64,000 nt of DNA. It comes from Enterobacter chengduensis (GTDB taxonomy: Bacteria; Pseudomonadota; Gammaproteobacteria; Enterobacterales; Enterobacteriaceae). Positions 35,933 to 45,972 of the stretch are shown piece by piece. Every line of letters starts with the position of its first letter. Position 1 is the first letter of the stretch. The notes below the pieces were generated by a model. It saw only the letters and a list, made by a program, of their open reading frames with translations. It made no database searches and had not been told where the DNA came from. Both the position numbers and the translations under genes were made by a program. Where the stretch lies: assembly GCF_001984825.2 (NCBI RefSeq), contig NZ_CP043318.1:2728001-2792000 (forward strand), given 5' to 3'.

Positions 35933-38201
35933 GGTGCCCCTCCGTGGTAGCGGTCCCATTCATGGATGTAAGAAAGTCCTTATAAGCGCAAACCTGATGC
36001 CCCGAAACGCGTAGCGTTTTGCCCCACAGCGTCAGCGTGACCGGAGCCGACGTCTCAATGGTTAACGCCTCGTGTTCACAGGTGAAGCGCAGCGTTGCGT
36101 TCCGCCAGCGCAGGGGGAACGCCAGTCTTCGCCAGTGGGCTGGCAGCCGTGGGGCAAGATGCAGCTCCCCTTCCACAATCTGCATACCGGCAAAGCCCTG
36201 AATGACCCCGGACCAGATTGCGCCGGTCGCAGCGGCGTGAATTCCGTCATCGCAGGCGTGCGGGTCGTCTCCAAGATCAATGGCGACGCCATCACGCCAG
36301 AAGGCGTAGGCACCTTCAGTGTCACCACAGCGGGCGGTGACAATGCCGTGAATGGCCTTGCTCAGCGAAGAGTCATGGATAGTGCGGGGCTCGTAGAACG
36401 CCAGATTGGCGGCGCACTGTTGCGGCGTAAACCGCTCCGGCAGCAGATAGGTCAGCATCACCACGTCAGCCTGCTTAAGGATCTGCATGTCGTTCACTTC
36501 CGCGCGGGAATAATCGAGCAGGATGGTCTGCTTGCCCGCCTTCGCTTTATAGCGGCTCAGGTCAATGGCAGGCTTCGCCATGAAGGTATCATCCTGCGGG
36601 ATCACGCCGTCTGAACCGGCTTCCGGCAGCCACAGGCGCGTCAGGAACCGCGTGGCATTCTGCGTAAAACCGTCATCCTCCCGCCCAAACATCGCCATGA
36701 ACCGGCGGGCGCAGGCAACGTTATGCCAGGCCAGATAGTTGGTGTAAGCGTTGTTGTTCACATGCTCGGTGTATTCGTCCGGTCCGATGACGTCATGGAT
36801 TTCGAGACGATCGTTGATTTCCGTTGCGCGCCCCATCCAGAACGTAGCGGTTTCCATCAGCAGCGTCAGGCCTTCATTGCGCATAAAGACATCATCGTGC
36901 GTCGCCTGCCAGTAGGCCACAACGGCCCAGGCAATGTCCGCCACGATGTGGTGTTCCGCCAGCGCGGAGGCCACCTTCTGACGCGTGCCGGTTCGGATGT
37001 TGATAGCCGCGAACTCCGGCGTCTCTTCCTGACCGCTGGCGGCGCTTTCCCAGGGGAACAGCGCGCCGGGCCAGCCGTTGTAACGGGCTTTTTCCCGCGC
37101 CCCGGCCAAGTTGAGCCAGCGATAGCGCAGCAGGCTACGGGCGGTTTGGGGGCGCGTGAAGAGATGGAAAGGCAGCAGGAAAATTTCGGTATCCCAGAAG
37201 ACGTGGCCTTTATACCCTTCTCCCGTTAGCCCTTTGGCGGCGATGCTGCTTCGCTCATCATGGGCGGGCGTCATGGCCGTCAAATGCCAGACGGCGTAAT
37301 CCAGCGCTATCTGATCCTGATGCTCCGCAGACTCCACTTCTACCCGCGCGTCACGCCAGATAGCTTCCCAGGCATACGATGAGCTTTCGAGCAGCGCGTC
37401 ATAGCCTCTTGCCGCACAGACCTTAAGATCGGCCAGCGCGTTGTGAGCGAAAGACGCCTGCGGCAGCGCTTTATCACTGCGATGGGTCACCCAGACGATT
37501 TTCTCAAGCGTGACGGTGTCACCCTTCGCGATGACCAGCGAATGATGAACGCTAAGGCGACGATTTTTGGCCGTGAAGCAGCTGTCGCTCTTTGCGGAGA
37601 GCTGACAAAACGCCGAAACCACAACGTCTGACGCCCGGTCCTGCGTTTCATACACGCCCTGCATGTACTGCTGGTCAAACACTCTGACCGATATTTCATC
37701 CAGATGCTGTCTGCCGCTGTTCGTTTGCGTGGCATCAATGCCGGTTTTCAGCACGGCGTGCGTGGCGGCATCAAGCGGGGTGATCGAAAGCTGCATGGCC
37801 ACCAGGGGGAGCTGGTCCAGCGACACAAAACGTCGACTCTCCAGCCGATACCGTTTCCCATCAGGCGCTCGCCAGACGACGCTGCGACGAAGTTCGCCAT
37901 TGGCAAACGCCAGCTCGCGCTGCCACTCAAGAATGTCGCCTGACAGGAGCGTGAAGTTGATACCATCCAGCTCAACATCCATACCGATGATATCCGGCAG
38001 ATTGATGAGCTCAGTGGTCTCGTTACGCCCCGCCCGGTGATAGAGCCCCGCAAGATACATGCCTCTGGTTTGCCGGATGTAATCTTCTTCATGCGCAGCG
38101 CGGATCCCCATGTAGCCATTACCGCAGGCCATGATGGAGGCGTATTTATTCAGGCTATGTGGACAAAAGCCCGGGTCGATTAATACAGACACGTTTAGCA
38201 T
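35922..38201 (-). CDS. ycjT: YcjT, kojibiose phosphorylase (GH65)
   Basis: 759 aa with the GH65 order: N-terminal beta-sandwich (about 1-260), linker helices, (alpha/alpha)6 barrel and C-terminal cap. The catalytic acid lies in the [10 protein letters not shown] motif; the FWDTEIF substrate motif is also present. E. coli YcjT was shown to phosphorolyse kojibiose to glucose and beta-glucose 1-phosphate, which YcjU uses. It overlaps ycjU by 11 bases and the ycjS stop by 7. A copy of the candidate operator lies inside its 3' end. Confidence 0.93.
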   Translation of the reverse strand: MLNVSVLIDPGFCPHSLNKYASIMACGNGYMGIRAAHEEDYIRQTRGMYLAGLYHRAGRNETTELINLPDIIGMDVELDGINFTLLSGDILEWQRELAFANGELRRSVVWRAPDGKRYRLESRRFVSLDQLPLVAMQLSITPLDAATHAVLKTGIDATQTNSGRQHLDEISVRVFDQQYMQGVYETQDRASDVVVSAFCQLSAKSDSCFTAKNRRLSVHHSLVIAKGDTVTLEKIVWVTHRSDKALPQASFAHNALADLKVCAARGYDALLESSSYAWEAIWRDARVEVESAEHQDQIALDYAVWHLTAMTPAHDERSSIAAKGLTGEGYKGHVFWDTEIFLLPFHLFTRPQTARSLLRYRWLNLAGAREKARYNGWPGALFPWESAASGQEETPEFAAINIRTGTRQKVASALAEHHIVADIAWAVVAYWQATHDDVFMRNEGLTLLMETATFWMGRATEINDRLEIHDVIGPDEYTEHVNNNAYTNYLAWHNVACARRFMAMFGREDDGFTQNATRFLTRLWLPEAGSDGVIPQDDTFMAKPAIDLSRYKAKAGKQTILLDYSRAEVNDMQILKQADVVMLTYLLPERFTPQQCAANLAFYEPRTIHDSSLSKAIHGIVTARCGDTEGAYAFWRDGVAIDLGDDPHACDDGIHAAATGAIWSGVIQGFAGMQIVEGELHLAPRLPAHWRRLAFPLRWRNATLRFTCEHEALTIETSAPVTLTLWGKTLRVSGHQVCAYKDFLTSMNGTATTEGHHDA
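35945..35958. promoter_or_regulatory. Internal copy of the candidate YcjW operator
   Basis: TGGTAGCGGTCCCA, identical over 14 bases to the site at the ycjM promoter (45889-45902). It is an imperfect palindrome around a central CG, as is usual for LacI-family operators. It lies in the last codons of ycjT, 12 bases before the ycjU start. Confidence 0.55.
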
Positions 38202-39250
38202 AACGTCACGCTTTCCCCTGTTTCTGCTGATTGATACAGCGCGGCGACAAGCTGCTGGATAACTAGCCCCTGCTCTGCATCGGCGATCGTGACGGGCTCG
38301 CCCTGAACATGGCGCACGAAGGCATCCATGCTGCGCATATGACGCTGGTCGTCAGCCTCTTCACGCTGCGTGAGGGTAACTAAAGTACCGGCTTCGTCGT
38401 TGTAGATGTGCGCCGGAAACAGCGTTGCCCCCGCCTTTTCCCCGCAGAACGCGACGTTCATGATCGACTGCTCGCGGATATTCAGCGCAAACGAGGTGTC
38501 CAGACGCAGAATGCCGCCGTTGCAGAATTCGAGGGTGCCAAACAGGGCATCTTCCACCGTAAACTGTGCGGGATCCCACTCGCCAAACTGGCCGCTGCTT
38601 TTCCGGTTGCCCAGCCTTTGAAAGCCGTGCGCCGTCACCCGTTTTACCGCCGGAAACCCCAGCACGTACATCGCGGCATCGAGCATATGGATGCCGATAT
38701 CAATCAGCGGCCCACCGCCCTGGAGCGTTTTGTTGGTGAAGACGCCCCAGCCGGGGACCCCGCAGCGCCGTAACGCCTGCGCCGAGGTGTAATAAATCTC
38801 CCCCAGCGCTCCCTTCATCACTGCCTCACGCAGCAGCTGCGTATCGAGAGCAAAGCGATGGTGAAAATCATATGCCAGCACTTTCCCTGCCCTGCGTGCG
38901 GCCATTCGCATCCGGTCGGCCTCCTGCGGCGTCATCGCTGGCGGTTTTTCACACATCACGTGGCAGCCTGCTTCCAGCGCGGCCATGACGTGCTCGAAAT
39001 GGAACCGGTTAGGCGAACAGACGCTCACCACGTCCGGCTTCACCGCGTCGAGCATGTCTCGCGCATCCTGCCATGCAGAGGGAATACCATGACGTTCCGC
39101 AAACGCCCGAGCCTGTTCAGGATGGCTGTCCATGACGGCCACCATCTGAACATCATTGCGCGTGGCGTAATACGAGGCATGCACTTTATCCGCGACCTGC
39201 CCGGCGCCAATGATGGCAACGCGCAGAGGCGAAGGTGTAGAAGCACTCAT
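38195..39250 (-). CDS. ycjS: YcjS, NAD-dependent D-glucoside 3-dehydrogenase
   Basis: 351 aa, Gfo/Idh/MocA family: Rossmann motif IGAGQVADK at the N-terminus, CEKPP near 100 and GGGPLIDIGIHMLD near 180. The ATG at 39250 gives the E. coli length and start; upstream ATGs lack ribosome sites. In E. coli YcjS interconverts D-glucosides and 3-keto-glucosides, the last step of the YcjQ-YcjR-YcjS pathway. Confidence 0.92.
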   Translation of the reverse strand: MSASTPSPLRVAIIGAGQVADKVHASYYATRNDVQMVAVMDSHPEQARAFAERHGIPSAWQDARDMLDAVKPDVVSVCSPNRFHFEHVMAALEAGCHVMCEKPPAMTPQEADRMRMAARRAGKVLAYDFHHRFALDTQLLREAVMKGALGEIYYTSAQALRRCGVPGWGVFTNKTLQGGGPLIDIGIHMLDAAMYVLGFPAVKRVTAHGFQRLGNRKSSGQFGEWDPAQFTVEDALFGTLEFCNGGILRLDTSFALNIREQSIMNVAFCGEKAGATLFPAHIYNDEAGTLVTLTQREEADDQRHMRSMDAFVRHVQGEPVTIADAEQGLVIQQLVAALYQSAETGESVTLC

Positions 39251-39264
39251 CACGCTCGTCATCC

Positions 39265-40053
39265 TTAGCATTCACGCAGATAAATGAGTGAGTCCCGGTA
39301 TGCCTGGGCCGGATCCTCGGCGCGAACGCGGCACTCATACACCACGTAACCCTGGTAATTATCGGCACGCAGCCGATCGAACAGGCTGGCAAAATCGAGG
39401 CTGCCGCTGCCCGGCTGGTAGCGGTGGTTATCCGCGATGTGCACATGGCCCAGCAGATCGCGGTGCTGATGCAGCGCGTCCGTCAGCGAGTCTTCTTCAA
39501 TGTTCATATGATAGAAATCGCCGATGATCTGCACGTGCTTGAGATCGTTCTCTTCAATATAGCGACGCGCGTCAGCCAGGGTGTTAATCATGTGGTCCTG
39601 ATAGCGGTTCAGCGGCTCCAGGTAGACGGTAGTGCCGGTGCGCGCAGCCACCTCATCCAGCCAGCGCAGCGACGCACTCACCGCTTTGCGGTCTCCTTCG
39701 AGACTGCGTGGTGAGGTCATTGGCGGCAAACGGAAGGTAAACATTCCCCAGGCGGCAGGCACGATAATGCCCTTACCGCCCACTTCAGCCAGCGCGTCCA
39801 GAATGCGTTCAATCTGCTGTAATCCGTTCAGACGGCGCTCTTCGATGAAGTCGCCAATCCAGCCATCGTATCCACCGCAGGCCGTCGTCACCGGCAGGCC
39901 GGTGGCCTTAATCGCCGCTTTTACCTCGGCGAGGTTTTCCACCAGCAGCTTGCCGTCAATTTCATAGCCATCAAAACCCATCGCTTTGATGTACTCGAAT
40001 TTTTCCATGATGTTGGCCGGGAAAAAGGCCTGGTTCTGTGTTGCGATTTTCAT
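39265..40053 (-). CDS. ycjR: YcjR, 3-dehydro-D-guloside 4-epimerase
   Basis: 262 aa, xylose-isomerase-like TIM barrel. Metal-binding residues are visible in YLEPLNR, GDFYHMNIEE and HIADNHR. It epimerises the 3-keto guloside from YcjQ to the 3-keto glucoside used by YcjS (activity known for the E. coli protein). It lies 14 bases before ycjS and 17 after ycjQ, in one operon. Confidence 0.92.
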   Translation of the reverse strand: MKIATQNQAFFPANIMEKFEYIKAMGFDGYEIDGKLLVENLAEVKAAIKATGLPVTTACGGYDGWIGDFIEERRLNGLQQIERILDALAEVGGKGIIVPAAWGMFTFRLPPMTSPRSLEGDRKAVSASLRWLDEVAARTGTTVYLEPLNRYQDHMINTLADARRYIEENDLKHVQIIGDFYHMNIEEDSLTDALHQHRDLLGHVHIADNHRYQPGSGSLDFASLFDRLRADNYQGYVVYECRVRAEDPAQAYRDSLIYLREC

Positions 40054-40070
40054 GATTTGCTCTCCTTAGC

Positions 40071-41123
40071 TTAAAAAGTGACGCCCATTTTGATGCTCAG
40101 TTCCGGGTGCCGATCGACATATTTCATATAGCTTTCAGCGCTGCTGGTGAAGGCCACGACCGGGTCGATCAGATCGTCACAATTCAGATAACCGTTCATC
40201 AGCAGTTCCCAGCAGGTTTCTTCAATACGCTTGCGGCTCCAGCGCGGGTAGTCCGGGTTTGGCTCACTGCAGGCGCGGGAGAAGACAATCTTCGCGTTGT
40301 TGAAGTGCGCTTCGCGCCCCAGATTGAAGCCTTCCGCGAACGGTTTTGCGAACGCAACGTAGGAGATAGTGCCGCCGTAGGCGAGGCCGCGCAGCGCGGA
40401 CTGCAGGGCATCTGCAAAGCCGCTGGTCTCGATGATCACGTCCGCGCCCTGCTTCCCGGTCAGCTTTTTGATTTCCAGACCGACGTCCGTGCCGATGGGG
40501 TTCAGGCAGTGGTCCGCACCATGACGGCGGGCGATTTCACAGCGGTGTTCGATAGGATCGACTCCGATGACGACTGACGCACCGGCTTTTTTCGCCAGCT
40601 GGATCGCTATCTGTCCGATGGCACCCAGACCGACCACCACCACAAAATCCCCGACCCGCACGTTGGCATCGCGCACGCCGCTCATGGCGAACTGCGCGGG
40701 ATCGTAGCAAACGGCGTTTTTCCAGGAGGCGCCCTGCGGCATTTTGCGCAGCTTATAGTTGTTCACCGCGTTGACGATAACCGTCTCCTGCAGCGGGCCG
40801 TAGCAGCAGACGCGATCGCCCGTCTGGTAGTCCGTGACGTCAGCGCCGCATTCGATAATGTCACCGACGATCATATTGCCCAGTTGGAACTTACCGAATT
40901 CGATCCCGCGCGCGGCACCCTCTTCACGCGGGGTAAACATTTGCCACTCCGCGTTGAACTCTTCGTCAATAAACGGGCTTGCGGCGCGGAAATCCACCAC
41001 TTCGGTACCGTGCTTCGGCGCGCCGAAACGGGCACGAATTTTCACTTCATGACCGGCAACCGGACGATCTTCATATTCCACCAGCGCCGCCACGCGTGGC
41101 GCTGTCGCAACTAACTTTTTCAT
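40071..41123 (-). CDS. ycjQ: YcjQ, D-guloside 3-dehydrogenase
   Basis: 350 aa, zinc-type medium-chain dehydrogenase. The coenzyme-binding GLGAIGQIA motif is near 165 in a Rossmann domain, after an N-terminal GroES-like domain. In E. coli it oxidises D-gulosides to 3-keto-gulosides with NAD. AAGGAGTC precedes the ATG. It is fourth from the promoter end after the transport genes. Confidence 0.92.
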   Translation of the reverse strand: MKKLVATAPRVAALVEYEDRPVAGHEVKIRARFGAPKHGTEVVDFRAASPFIDEEFNAEWQMFTPREEGAARGIEFGKFQLGNMIVGDIIECGADVTDYQTGDRVCCYGPLQETVIVNAVNNYKLRKMPQGASWKNAVCYDPAQFAMSGVRDANVRVGDFVVVVGLGAIGQIAIQLAKKAGASVVIGVDPIEHRCEIARRHGADHCLNPIGTDVGLEIKKLTGKQGADVIIETSGFADALQSALRGLAYGGTISYVAFAKPFAEGFNLGREAHFNNAKIVFSRACSEPNPDYPRWSRKRIEETCWELLMNGYLNCDDLIDPVVAFTSSAESYMKYVDRHPELSIKMGVTF

Positions 41124-41151
41124 GACTGACTCCTTGTTAAAATTGGCCGCC

Positions 41152-41994
41152 TCAGCCCTTCACGCCACCGGCGGTCAAACCACTTTTAATAAAACGTTCA
41201 GACAGGGCGTACATGATGACCACCGGAAGCGCCGTCACCAGCGATGCCGCCATCATGCGACCCCAGATATAATCCGGCGTGCTAAAGAGCGTGTTCAGCC
41301 CGACCGGCAACGTGAAATTGCTGGCGCTGGACAGGAAAATGGACGCAAACAGGTAGTCGTTCCACGCCACCATAAAGCAGTAGACAAACACCGATACCAG
41401 CCCGGAAATCGCCAGCGGTACGGTGATGCGAAAGATGATTTGCAGGCGGTTCAGGCCGTCCATCATCGCGGCTTCTTCGATTTCGTCCGGGATGGTGTCG
41501 AAATAGCTGCGCAGCATGAACACCGCTGTCGGTAACGTTTGAGTCACCATGGTGATAATCAGCGCCAGCTCGGTGTCGTAGATCCCAAGGGCAGTGATGA
41601 TTTTGAACAGCGGCACCACCAGCAGTATCCCGGAGAACATGTAGACGGTGTAAAAACTCGCGTTGATCGTCGTGCGCCCCTTAAAACGCAGCTTGGACAG
41701 CGCGTAAGCCCCCAGCGTGCCGAGAAACACGGCAATCACCGAGGAGGTCAGCGACACCACCATGCTGTTTCTGAAATAGTCCACAAACGGGAAGATCAGC
41801 GGGTTAAAGATGTCGACGTAATGCTGCAGCGTCCACGCCTGCGGCAAAATGGTCGGGCTAAGCGATATCGCCTCTTTCGCACTCTTAAACGACGTCATGA
41901 GCATCACGAAGAACGGAAACAGCGTGATGACCAGAAACACCGCCAGCCCGAGATAAAAACCAATACGGTTAAGGACGCGTTTATTTGTTGCCAT
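41152..41994 (-). CDS. ycjP: YcjP, ABC sugar permease (MalG type)
   Basis: 280 aa with six transmembrane helices. The EAA-loop motif EEAAMMDGLNRLQIIFRI near 190 is where the ATPase docks. It pairs with YcjO. The two genes overlap by 14 bases. Confidence 0.93.
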   Translation of the reverse strand: MATNKRVLNRIGFYLGLAVFLVITLFPFFVMLMTSFKSAKEAISLSPTILPQAWTLQHYVDIFNPLIFPFVDYFRNSMVVSLTSSVIAVFLGTLGAYALSKLRFKGRTTINASFYTVYMFSGILLVVPLFKIITALGIYDTELALIITMVTQTLPTAVFMLRSYFDTIPDEIEEAAMMDGLNRLQIIFRITVPLAISGLVSVFVYCFMVAWNDYLFASIFLSSASNFTLPVGLNTLFSTPDYIWGRMMAASLVTALPVVIMYALSERFIKSGLTAGGVKG

Positions 41995-42862
41995 TGAGGT
42001 TTACCCTTTTTTTGGTCAGCAGAATCACCGCGAAGATGATCACAAACAGCACCACGGAAATCGCCGCCGCCTTGCCTAAATCGTTGAACGCGAAAGCGGT
42101 TTTGTAGAGATAGACGCCCAAAATATCGACCTTGGTCGTCAACAGGTAGACATCCGCAAACATGTAGAACATCCAGATGGTTCGCAGCGTGACCACCGTT
42201 GCCAGCACCGGCATAATCGCGGGCAGCGTGACGATACGAAAACGCTGCCAGGCATTCGCCCCGTCCATTTCCGCCGCTTCGTACAGTGACTTATCAATGG
42301 TCTGTAAAATCGCCAGGAACGAAATGAACGCGTACGGGAAGTAACGCCAGATGGCGAACAGCACCACCAGCACAAAGCTGCTGCCAGGGTTGTCGAACCA
42401 CAGCGGCGCCTGGTCATACAGATGCAGCAGGTCTACGCCCAGATAGTTCACGATGCCGTAGCCGTTGTTGAACATGTATTTCCACGCAAACACCAGCGAG
42501 ATGGACGGGGTGACGTAGGACAAAATCACCAGCGAACGTGCCGTTTTGCGCATGCGGAATTCACGGTTAAAGAAGATCGCAACCGCGAGCCCCAACCCCG
42601 TGCTGCCGATGACCACCAGCGCGGTGTACCAGAACGTCATCCACAGCGAGTGCCAGAACGCAGCATCCCCGAGAATGCGGATGTAGTTATCGAGCCCGAC
42701 GAACACCGCATCAATACGCGGGTTAAGCGGCAGTCGTAAGAAACTGATTTCAATATTGGAAATCATTGGCCAGGCCACCAGGCCCCCCAGCAAAATCAGG
42801 CTGGGGGCCAACAGCAGCATGGCGAAAGGCATATCTGAACGACCAGAAAACAACGTCTTCAT
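41981..42862 (-). CDS. ycjO: YcjO, ABC sugar permease (MalF type)
   Basis: 293 aa with six transmembrane helices. EAA motif YEAAEMDGANAWQRFRI near 195-211. It forms the inner-membrane channel with YcjP, energised by YcjV and loaded by YcjN. It starts 22 bases after ycjN. Confidence 0.93.
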   Translation of the reverse strand: MKTLFSGRSDMPFAMLLLAPSLILLGGLVAWPMISNIEISFLRLPLNPRIDAVFVGLDNYIRILGDAAFWHSLWMTFWYTALVVIGSTGLGLAVAIFFNREFRMRKTARSLVILSYVTPSISLVFAWKYMFNNGYGIVNYLGVDLLHLYDQAPLWFDNPGSSFVLVVLFAIWRYFPYAFISFLAILQTIDKSLYEAAEMDGANAWQRFRIVTLPAIMPVLATVVTLRTIWMFYMFADVYLLTTKVDILGVYLYKTAFAFNDLGKAAAISVVLFVIIFAVILLTKKRVNLNGNK

Positions 42863-42884
42863 AATTTCCTTCCGCAGAGCGCTC

Positions 42885-44177
42885 CTATCGTTGTGACATC
42901 AGGTCAGTCAGACGCTTCTGGCTGTCGCTAAGCGTGGCGCTGAGATCGTGTTTTCCCACCGTGACGTTATGCACCATGGAGCTGATAATGCCGGACCCTG
43001 TAACATCGCCCATGCGCGTGAAGTTTTTGTCGCCCACCGCGCCAAACACCTGAACGTTCGGAAACTGCGCAATCAGTTCGTAAGGCAGTTGCCCAAAGGC
43101 TTTAATGACCTCGTTGTTTTTCCAGGTATCGGTGCCCACCACGAGCTTGTTCACCGGCAGCGCCGCGCCTGGCGACATCATGACCCAGTCGGTTGCGTTT
43201 TGGGCCTGCTCCATCCAGGTCACAAATTTTTCAGCCGCCTGAGTTTCCTCTTCGGTTTGACCAGTGGTAATCGTCAGCGACGTGACCATGCCGTAAACGG
43301 CAGAAGATGTTTCTGTTGGGACGACGAAGCCCAGGCTGGCAGGGTTTCCATCCTGGAATACCGCCGGCAGGATGTAGGTGGAGTAAACCGCCATCGGCGC
43401 AGACCCATTCATAAAGGCATCTTTGATCTCCATGACGTCGTTTGAGCCCGGCATGGTGGTCGCGGCCAGGGCTTTATAAAACGCCAGGGCTTTCGCCATT
43501 TCAGGGGTATTGATGTCGACGGTCCCGTTGGCATCAAACACGTTCGCCCCGCCGGAAAGCGCAAACTGGGAGAATGCCTGTTCGGTCATGACGCTTTCCG
43601 CAGTGGGCAGCGCAATGCCGTAATGTTTTTTGGCCGGATCGTTCAGGCGCTGGCTGGCTTTCAGAAGCTGATCCCAGTTACGCGGCTCCTGAATGCCGGC
43701 GGCAGCAAGCACATCTTTGTGATACCAGACGCCGGATAGCCAGGCACTGACGGGTACCCCTGTCCAGGCAGAACCGTCTTCCGTGCGAACAACACGCAAG
43801 ATGCCGTCATAGAAGGTGTTCTCGCCGACAGCTTTAATGGCTTCGCCAATCGCCTTGCGATCCAGCAGCTGTTCCTTATCCATGACCTTCGCGTAGTCAT
43901 GGCTGACTTCAATCACCTCAGGCAGCGCGCCCGTTCTGGCGAGCGTAATGACCTTGGTGTTGTAGGCATCCTCTTCTACCGGCACCTGTTTAACCGTGAT
44001 GCCGGGGTTCTCTTTCTCGAATTTTTCGATCAGCTTCGTGATAACCGCCTGGCGCTCCTGCTCGACCGACGAGTGCATAAACTCAATGGTGACGGCAGAT
44101 TTTTTGTCATCCTTGCATCCTGACAGCAAGGCGCACGAAACCAGTGCTGATATCAGCACAATTCGGGGCATTTTCAT
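42885..44177 (-). CDS. ycjN: YcjN, sugar-binding lipoprotein
   Basis: 430 aa, extracellular solute-binding family 1. Lipoprotein signal with lipobox LLSGC (Cys21), so it is anchored in a membrane facing the periplasm. A TWMEQAQNA-like segment and an SMVHNV region near the C-terminus match E. coli YcjN. It binds the glucoside for the YcjOP-YcjV importer; the true ligand is unproven. AAAAGGACC precedes the first of two close ATGs. Confidence 0.92.
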   Translation of the reverse strand: MKMPRIVLISALVSCALLSGCKDDKKSAVTIEFMHSSVEQERQAVITKLIEKFEKENPGITVKQVPVEEDAYNTKVITLARTGALPEVIEVSHDYAKVMDKEQLLDRKAIGEAIKAVGENTFYDGILRVVRTEDGSAWTGVPVSAWLSGVWYHKDVLAAAGIQEPRNWDQLLKASQRLNDPAKKHYGIALPTAESVMTEQAFSQFALSGGANVFDANGTVDINTPEMAKALAFYKALAATTMPGSNDVMEIKDAFMNGSAPMAVYSTYILPAVFQDGNPASLGFVVPTETSSAVYGMVTSLTITTGQTEEETQAAEKFVTWMEQAQNATDWVMMSPGAALPVNKLVVGTDTWKNNEVIKAFGQLPYELIAQFPNVQVFGAVGDKNFTRMGDVTGSGIISSMVHNVTVGKHDLSATLSDSQKRLTDLMSQR

Positions 44178-44191
44178 TTTTAAGGTCCTTT

Positions 44192-45877
44192 TTAGTTTTC
44201 TTTAATCCAAAGCACCTGCCATGGATATAGGGTCAGCGTTTTATCTGTAATATCTTTCCCAGTAATCAATTCTTTTCCGTACTGAATATCGGATCCCACC
44301 GTTTGAACGCCATCACTGAAATTAAACAGCGCCGTTATTTTTTCACCACCACTCGCCACGCGGAGTATTTTTAGAACATGTTCACCTGACGCGCTAAAAT
44401 AAGCCTCACTGTCAGGATGGAATGCTTTTTCCGCCCGACGCAGCGCGATTAGCTGGCTTAATGAGGAATAAACCTGAGAACGCAGGCTATTTTTATCCTC
44501 AAGCGCGCTATCAATTTGTCCTGCAGCGTATTTCTCACGATTTATCGCGCGGTTGTATCCCAGGCGCTCAACGCCGGCATAATCATTACGGGAGCCGAGA
44601 ATACTCTGGATATAAATCGCAGGCACGCCGGAGAAGCTTAACAGGACGGCATGGGCCAGAATAAACCGGGCAATCCGGTCGCTATCAAGACCGTCGCGCG
44701 GACTTAATGCGTCCAGATAGGTCACATTAATTTCATAAGGGCTGCGCGTACCATCCGGGTTATTTTTCCAGTTGACCAATGCCCCTTCAGCCTGAAGTTT
44801 CTCGACCAGCGAAAGGATTTCCGACTCGGGTAAAATGCCGCGTAACGGATTCAGACCAATTCCGTCATGCGAGGCCAGGAAGTTAAACCAGGTGGTTTTC
44901 GTGGAAGGTAACGTCAGCGACGCTGCCCACTGACTGAGCGTACGGACGTCCTGAGAATGCACCGCATGCAGCACCAGCGGGGGCAACGAGAACTGATAAA
45001 CCATCTGCGCTTCATTTTGGCCGTCACCGTAGTAAGAGACGTTATCTTTATGCGGCACGTTCGTCTCGGTGATGATTACCGTTCCCGGCGCAACAGCCTC
45101 GGTAATGGCACGGAAAAGCTGTATGAGCCGATGGGTTTGCTCAAGGTGGATGCAGTTTGTTCCGGGTATTTTCCACATGAAGCCCACCGCATCCAGACGG
45201 ATGTACCGCGCCCCTTCAATCAGGTAATGCAGCAGCACGTCGACCATTGCGATCAGCACCTGCGGAGAGGCGAAGTTGAGGTCAACCTGGTCCTCGCTGA
45301 AGGTGGTCCACAGGTGCCGCACGCTGCCATCTTGCAGGGTAAAAGGCGTAAGCAGCGGTAAGGCACGCGGACGCGTCACGGCGGATAAGTCGGTTTCAGG
45401 ATCGACAGAAATAAAGAAATCGTCATACCCTGGCGTTTGCTTCAGATAATTAGCAAACCAGGGACTTTTGGCCGACATATGATTGCAGACGAAATCAAAC
45501 ATCAAACTGGCCGACCGTTTTAATTCAGCAACATCTCGCCACGTTCCCGTTTCAGGCGCAACTTCATGATAATCAATGACAGAAAACCCGTCGTCTGAAG
45601 ACCATGGATAAAAAGGCAAAAGATGGACATGAGAAAAAGAATGAGAAAGCCATTTGTTATAAAAACGTGTAAAAAACGGGAGTGCTTTCTCCCCTTTCGC
45701 TGAAAACTGATCGGCGTAGGTAATCAAAACAACGTCTTTCTCATCCCAACCCGCCTTACGTTTTTCAGTAATAACGGACGCGGCCTTTCCAATATTTTCC
45801 AGCAGCGCATTAAGATGGGCTTCGGAAAACGTTTTTCCATAAACAAGATTAATGAGTGCCTTAATTTTTTCGTTCAT
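44192..45877 (-). CDS. ycjM: YcjM, glucosylglycerate phosphorylase (GH13_18)
   Basis: 561 aa from the ATG at 45877, matching the E. coli length and N-terminus; the longer frame would start upstream of the predicted transcription start. GH13 motifs: nucleophile Asp in RLDAVGFMW, acid/base Glu in ITETNVP and Asp in ASHDGIGL. E. coli YcjM phosphorolyses 2-O-alpha-glucosylglycerate to glucose 1-phosphate and glycerate. It is the first gene of the operon. Confidence 0.92.
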   Translation of the reverse strand: MNEKIKALINLVYGKTFSEAHLNALLENIGKAASVITEKRKAGWDEKDVVLITYADQFSAKGEKALPFFTRFYNKWLSHSFSHVHLLPFYPWSSDDGFSVIDYHEVAPETGTWRDVAELKRSASLMFDFVCNHMSAKSPWFANYLKQTPGYDDFFISVDPETDLSAVTRPRALPLLTPFTLQDGSVRHLWTTFSEDQVDLNFASPQVLIAMVDVLLHYLIEGARYIRLDAVGFMWKIPGTNCIHLEQTHRLIQLFRAITEAVAPGTVIITETNVPHKDNVSYYGDGQNEAQMVYQFSLPPLVLHAVHSQDVRTLSQWAASLTLPSTKTTWFNFLASHDGIGLNPLRGILPESEILSLVEKLQAEGALVNWKNNPDGTRSPYEINVTYLDALSPRDGLDSDRIARFILAHAVLLSFSGVPAIYIQSILGSRNDYAGVERLGYNRAINREKYAAGQIDSALEDKNSLRSQVYSSLSQLIALRRAEKAFHPDSEAYFSASGEHVLKILRVASGGEKITALFNFSDGVQTVGSDIQYGKELITGKDITDKTLTLYPWQVLWIKEN

Positions 45878-45888
45878 TTCATTTTCCA

Positions 45889-45902
45889 TGGTAGCGGTCC
45901 CA
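45889..45902. promoter_or_regulatory. Candidate YcjW operator at the ycjM start
   Basis: TGGTAGCGGTCCCA, a CG-centred imperfect palindrome of LacI-family type, covering about +3 to +17 of the predicted ycjM transcript. The same 14-mer recurs at 35945. In this place a bound repressor would block the strong promoter at 45912-45940. Confidence 0.6.
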
Positions 45903-45911
45903 CGGAGTGGC

Positions 45912-45940
45912 AATCTACTCCCATGAAAAATATCTGTCAA
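45912..45940 (-). promoter_or_regulatory. Strong sigma-70 promoter of the ycj operon
   Basis: On the minus strand TTGACA (45935-45940) and TAGATT (45912-45917) are separated by exactly 17 bases. The transcription start is expected near 45905, about 28 bases before the ycjM start codon. Confidence 0.75.
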
Positions 45941-45972
45941 CGGAACGGTTGGGAGAAAATGGTATTTGCAAA

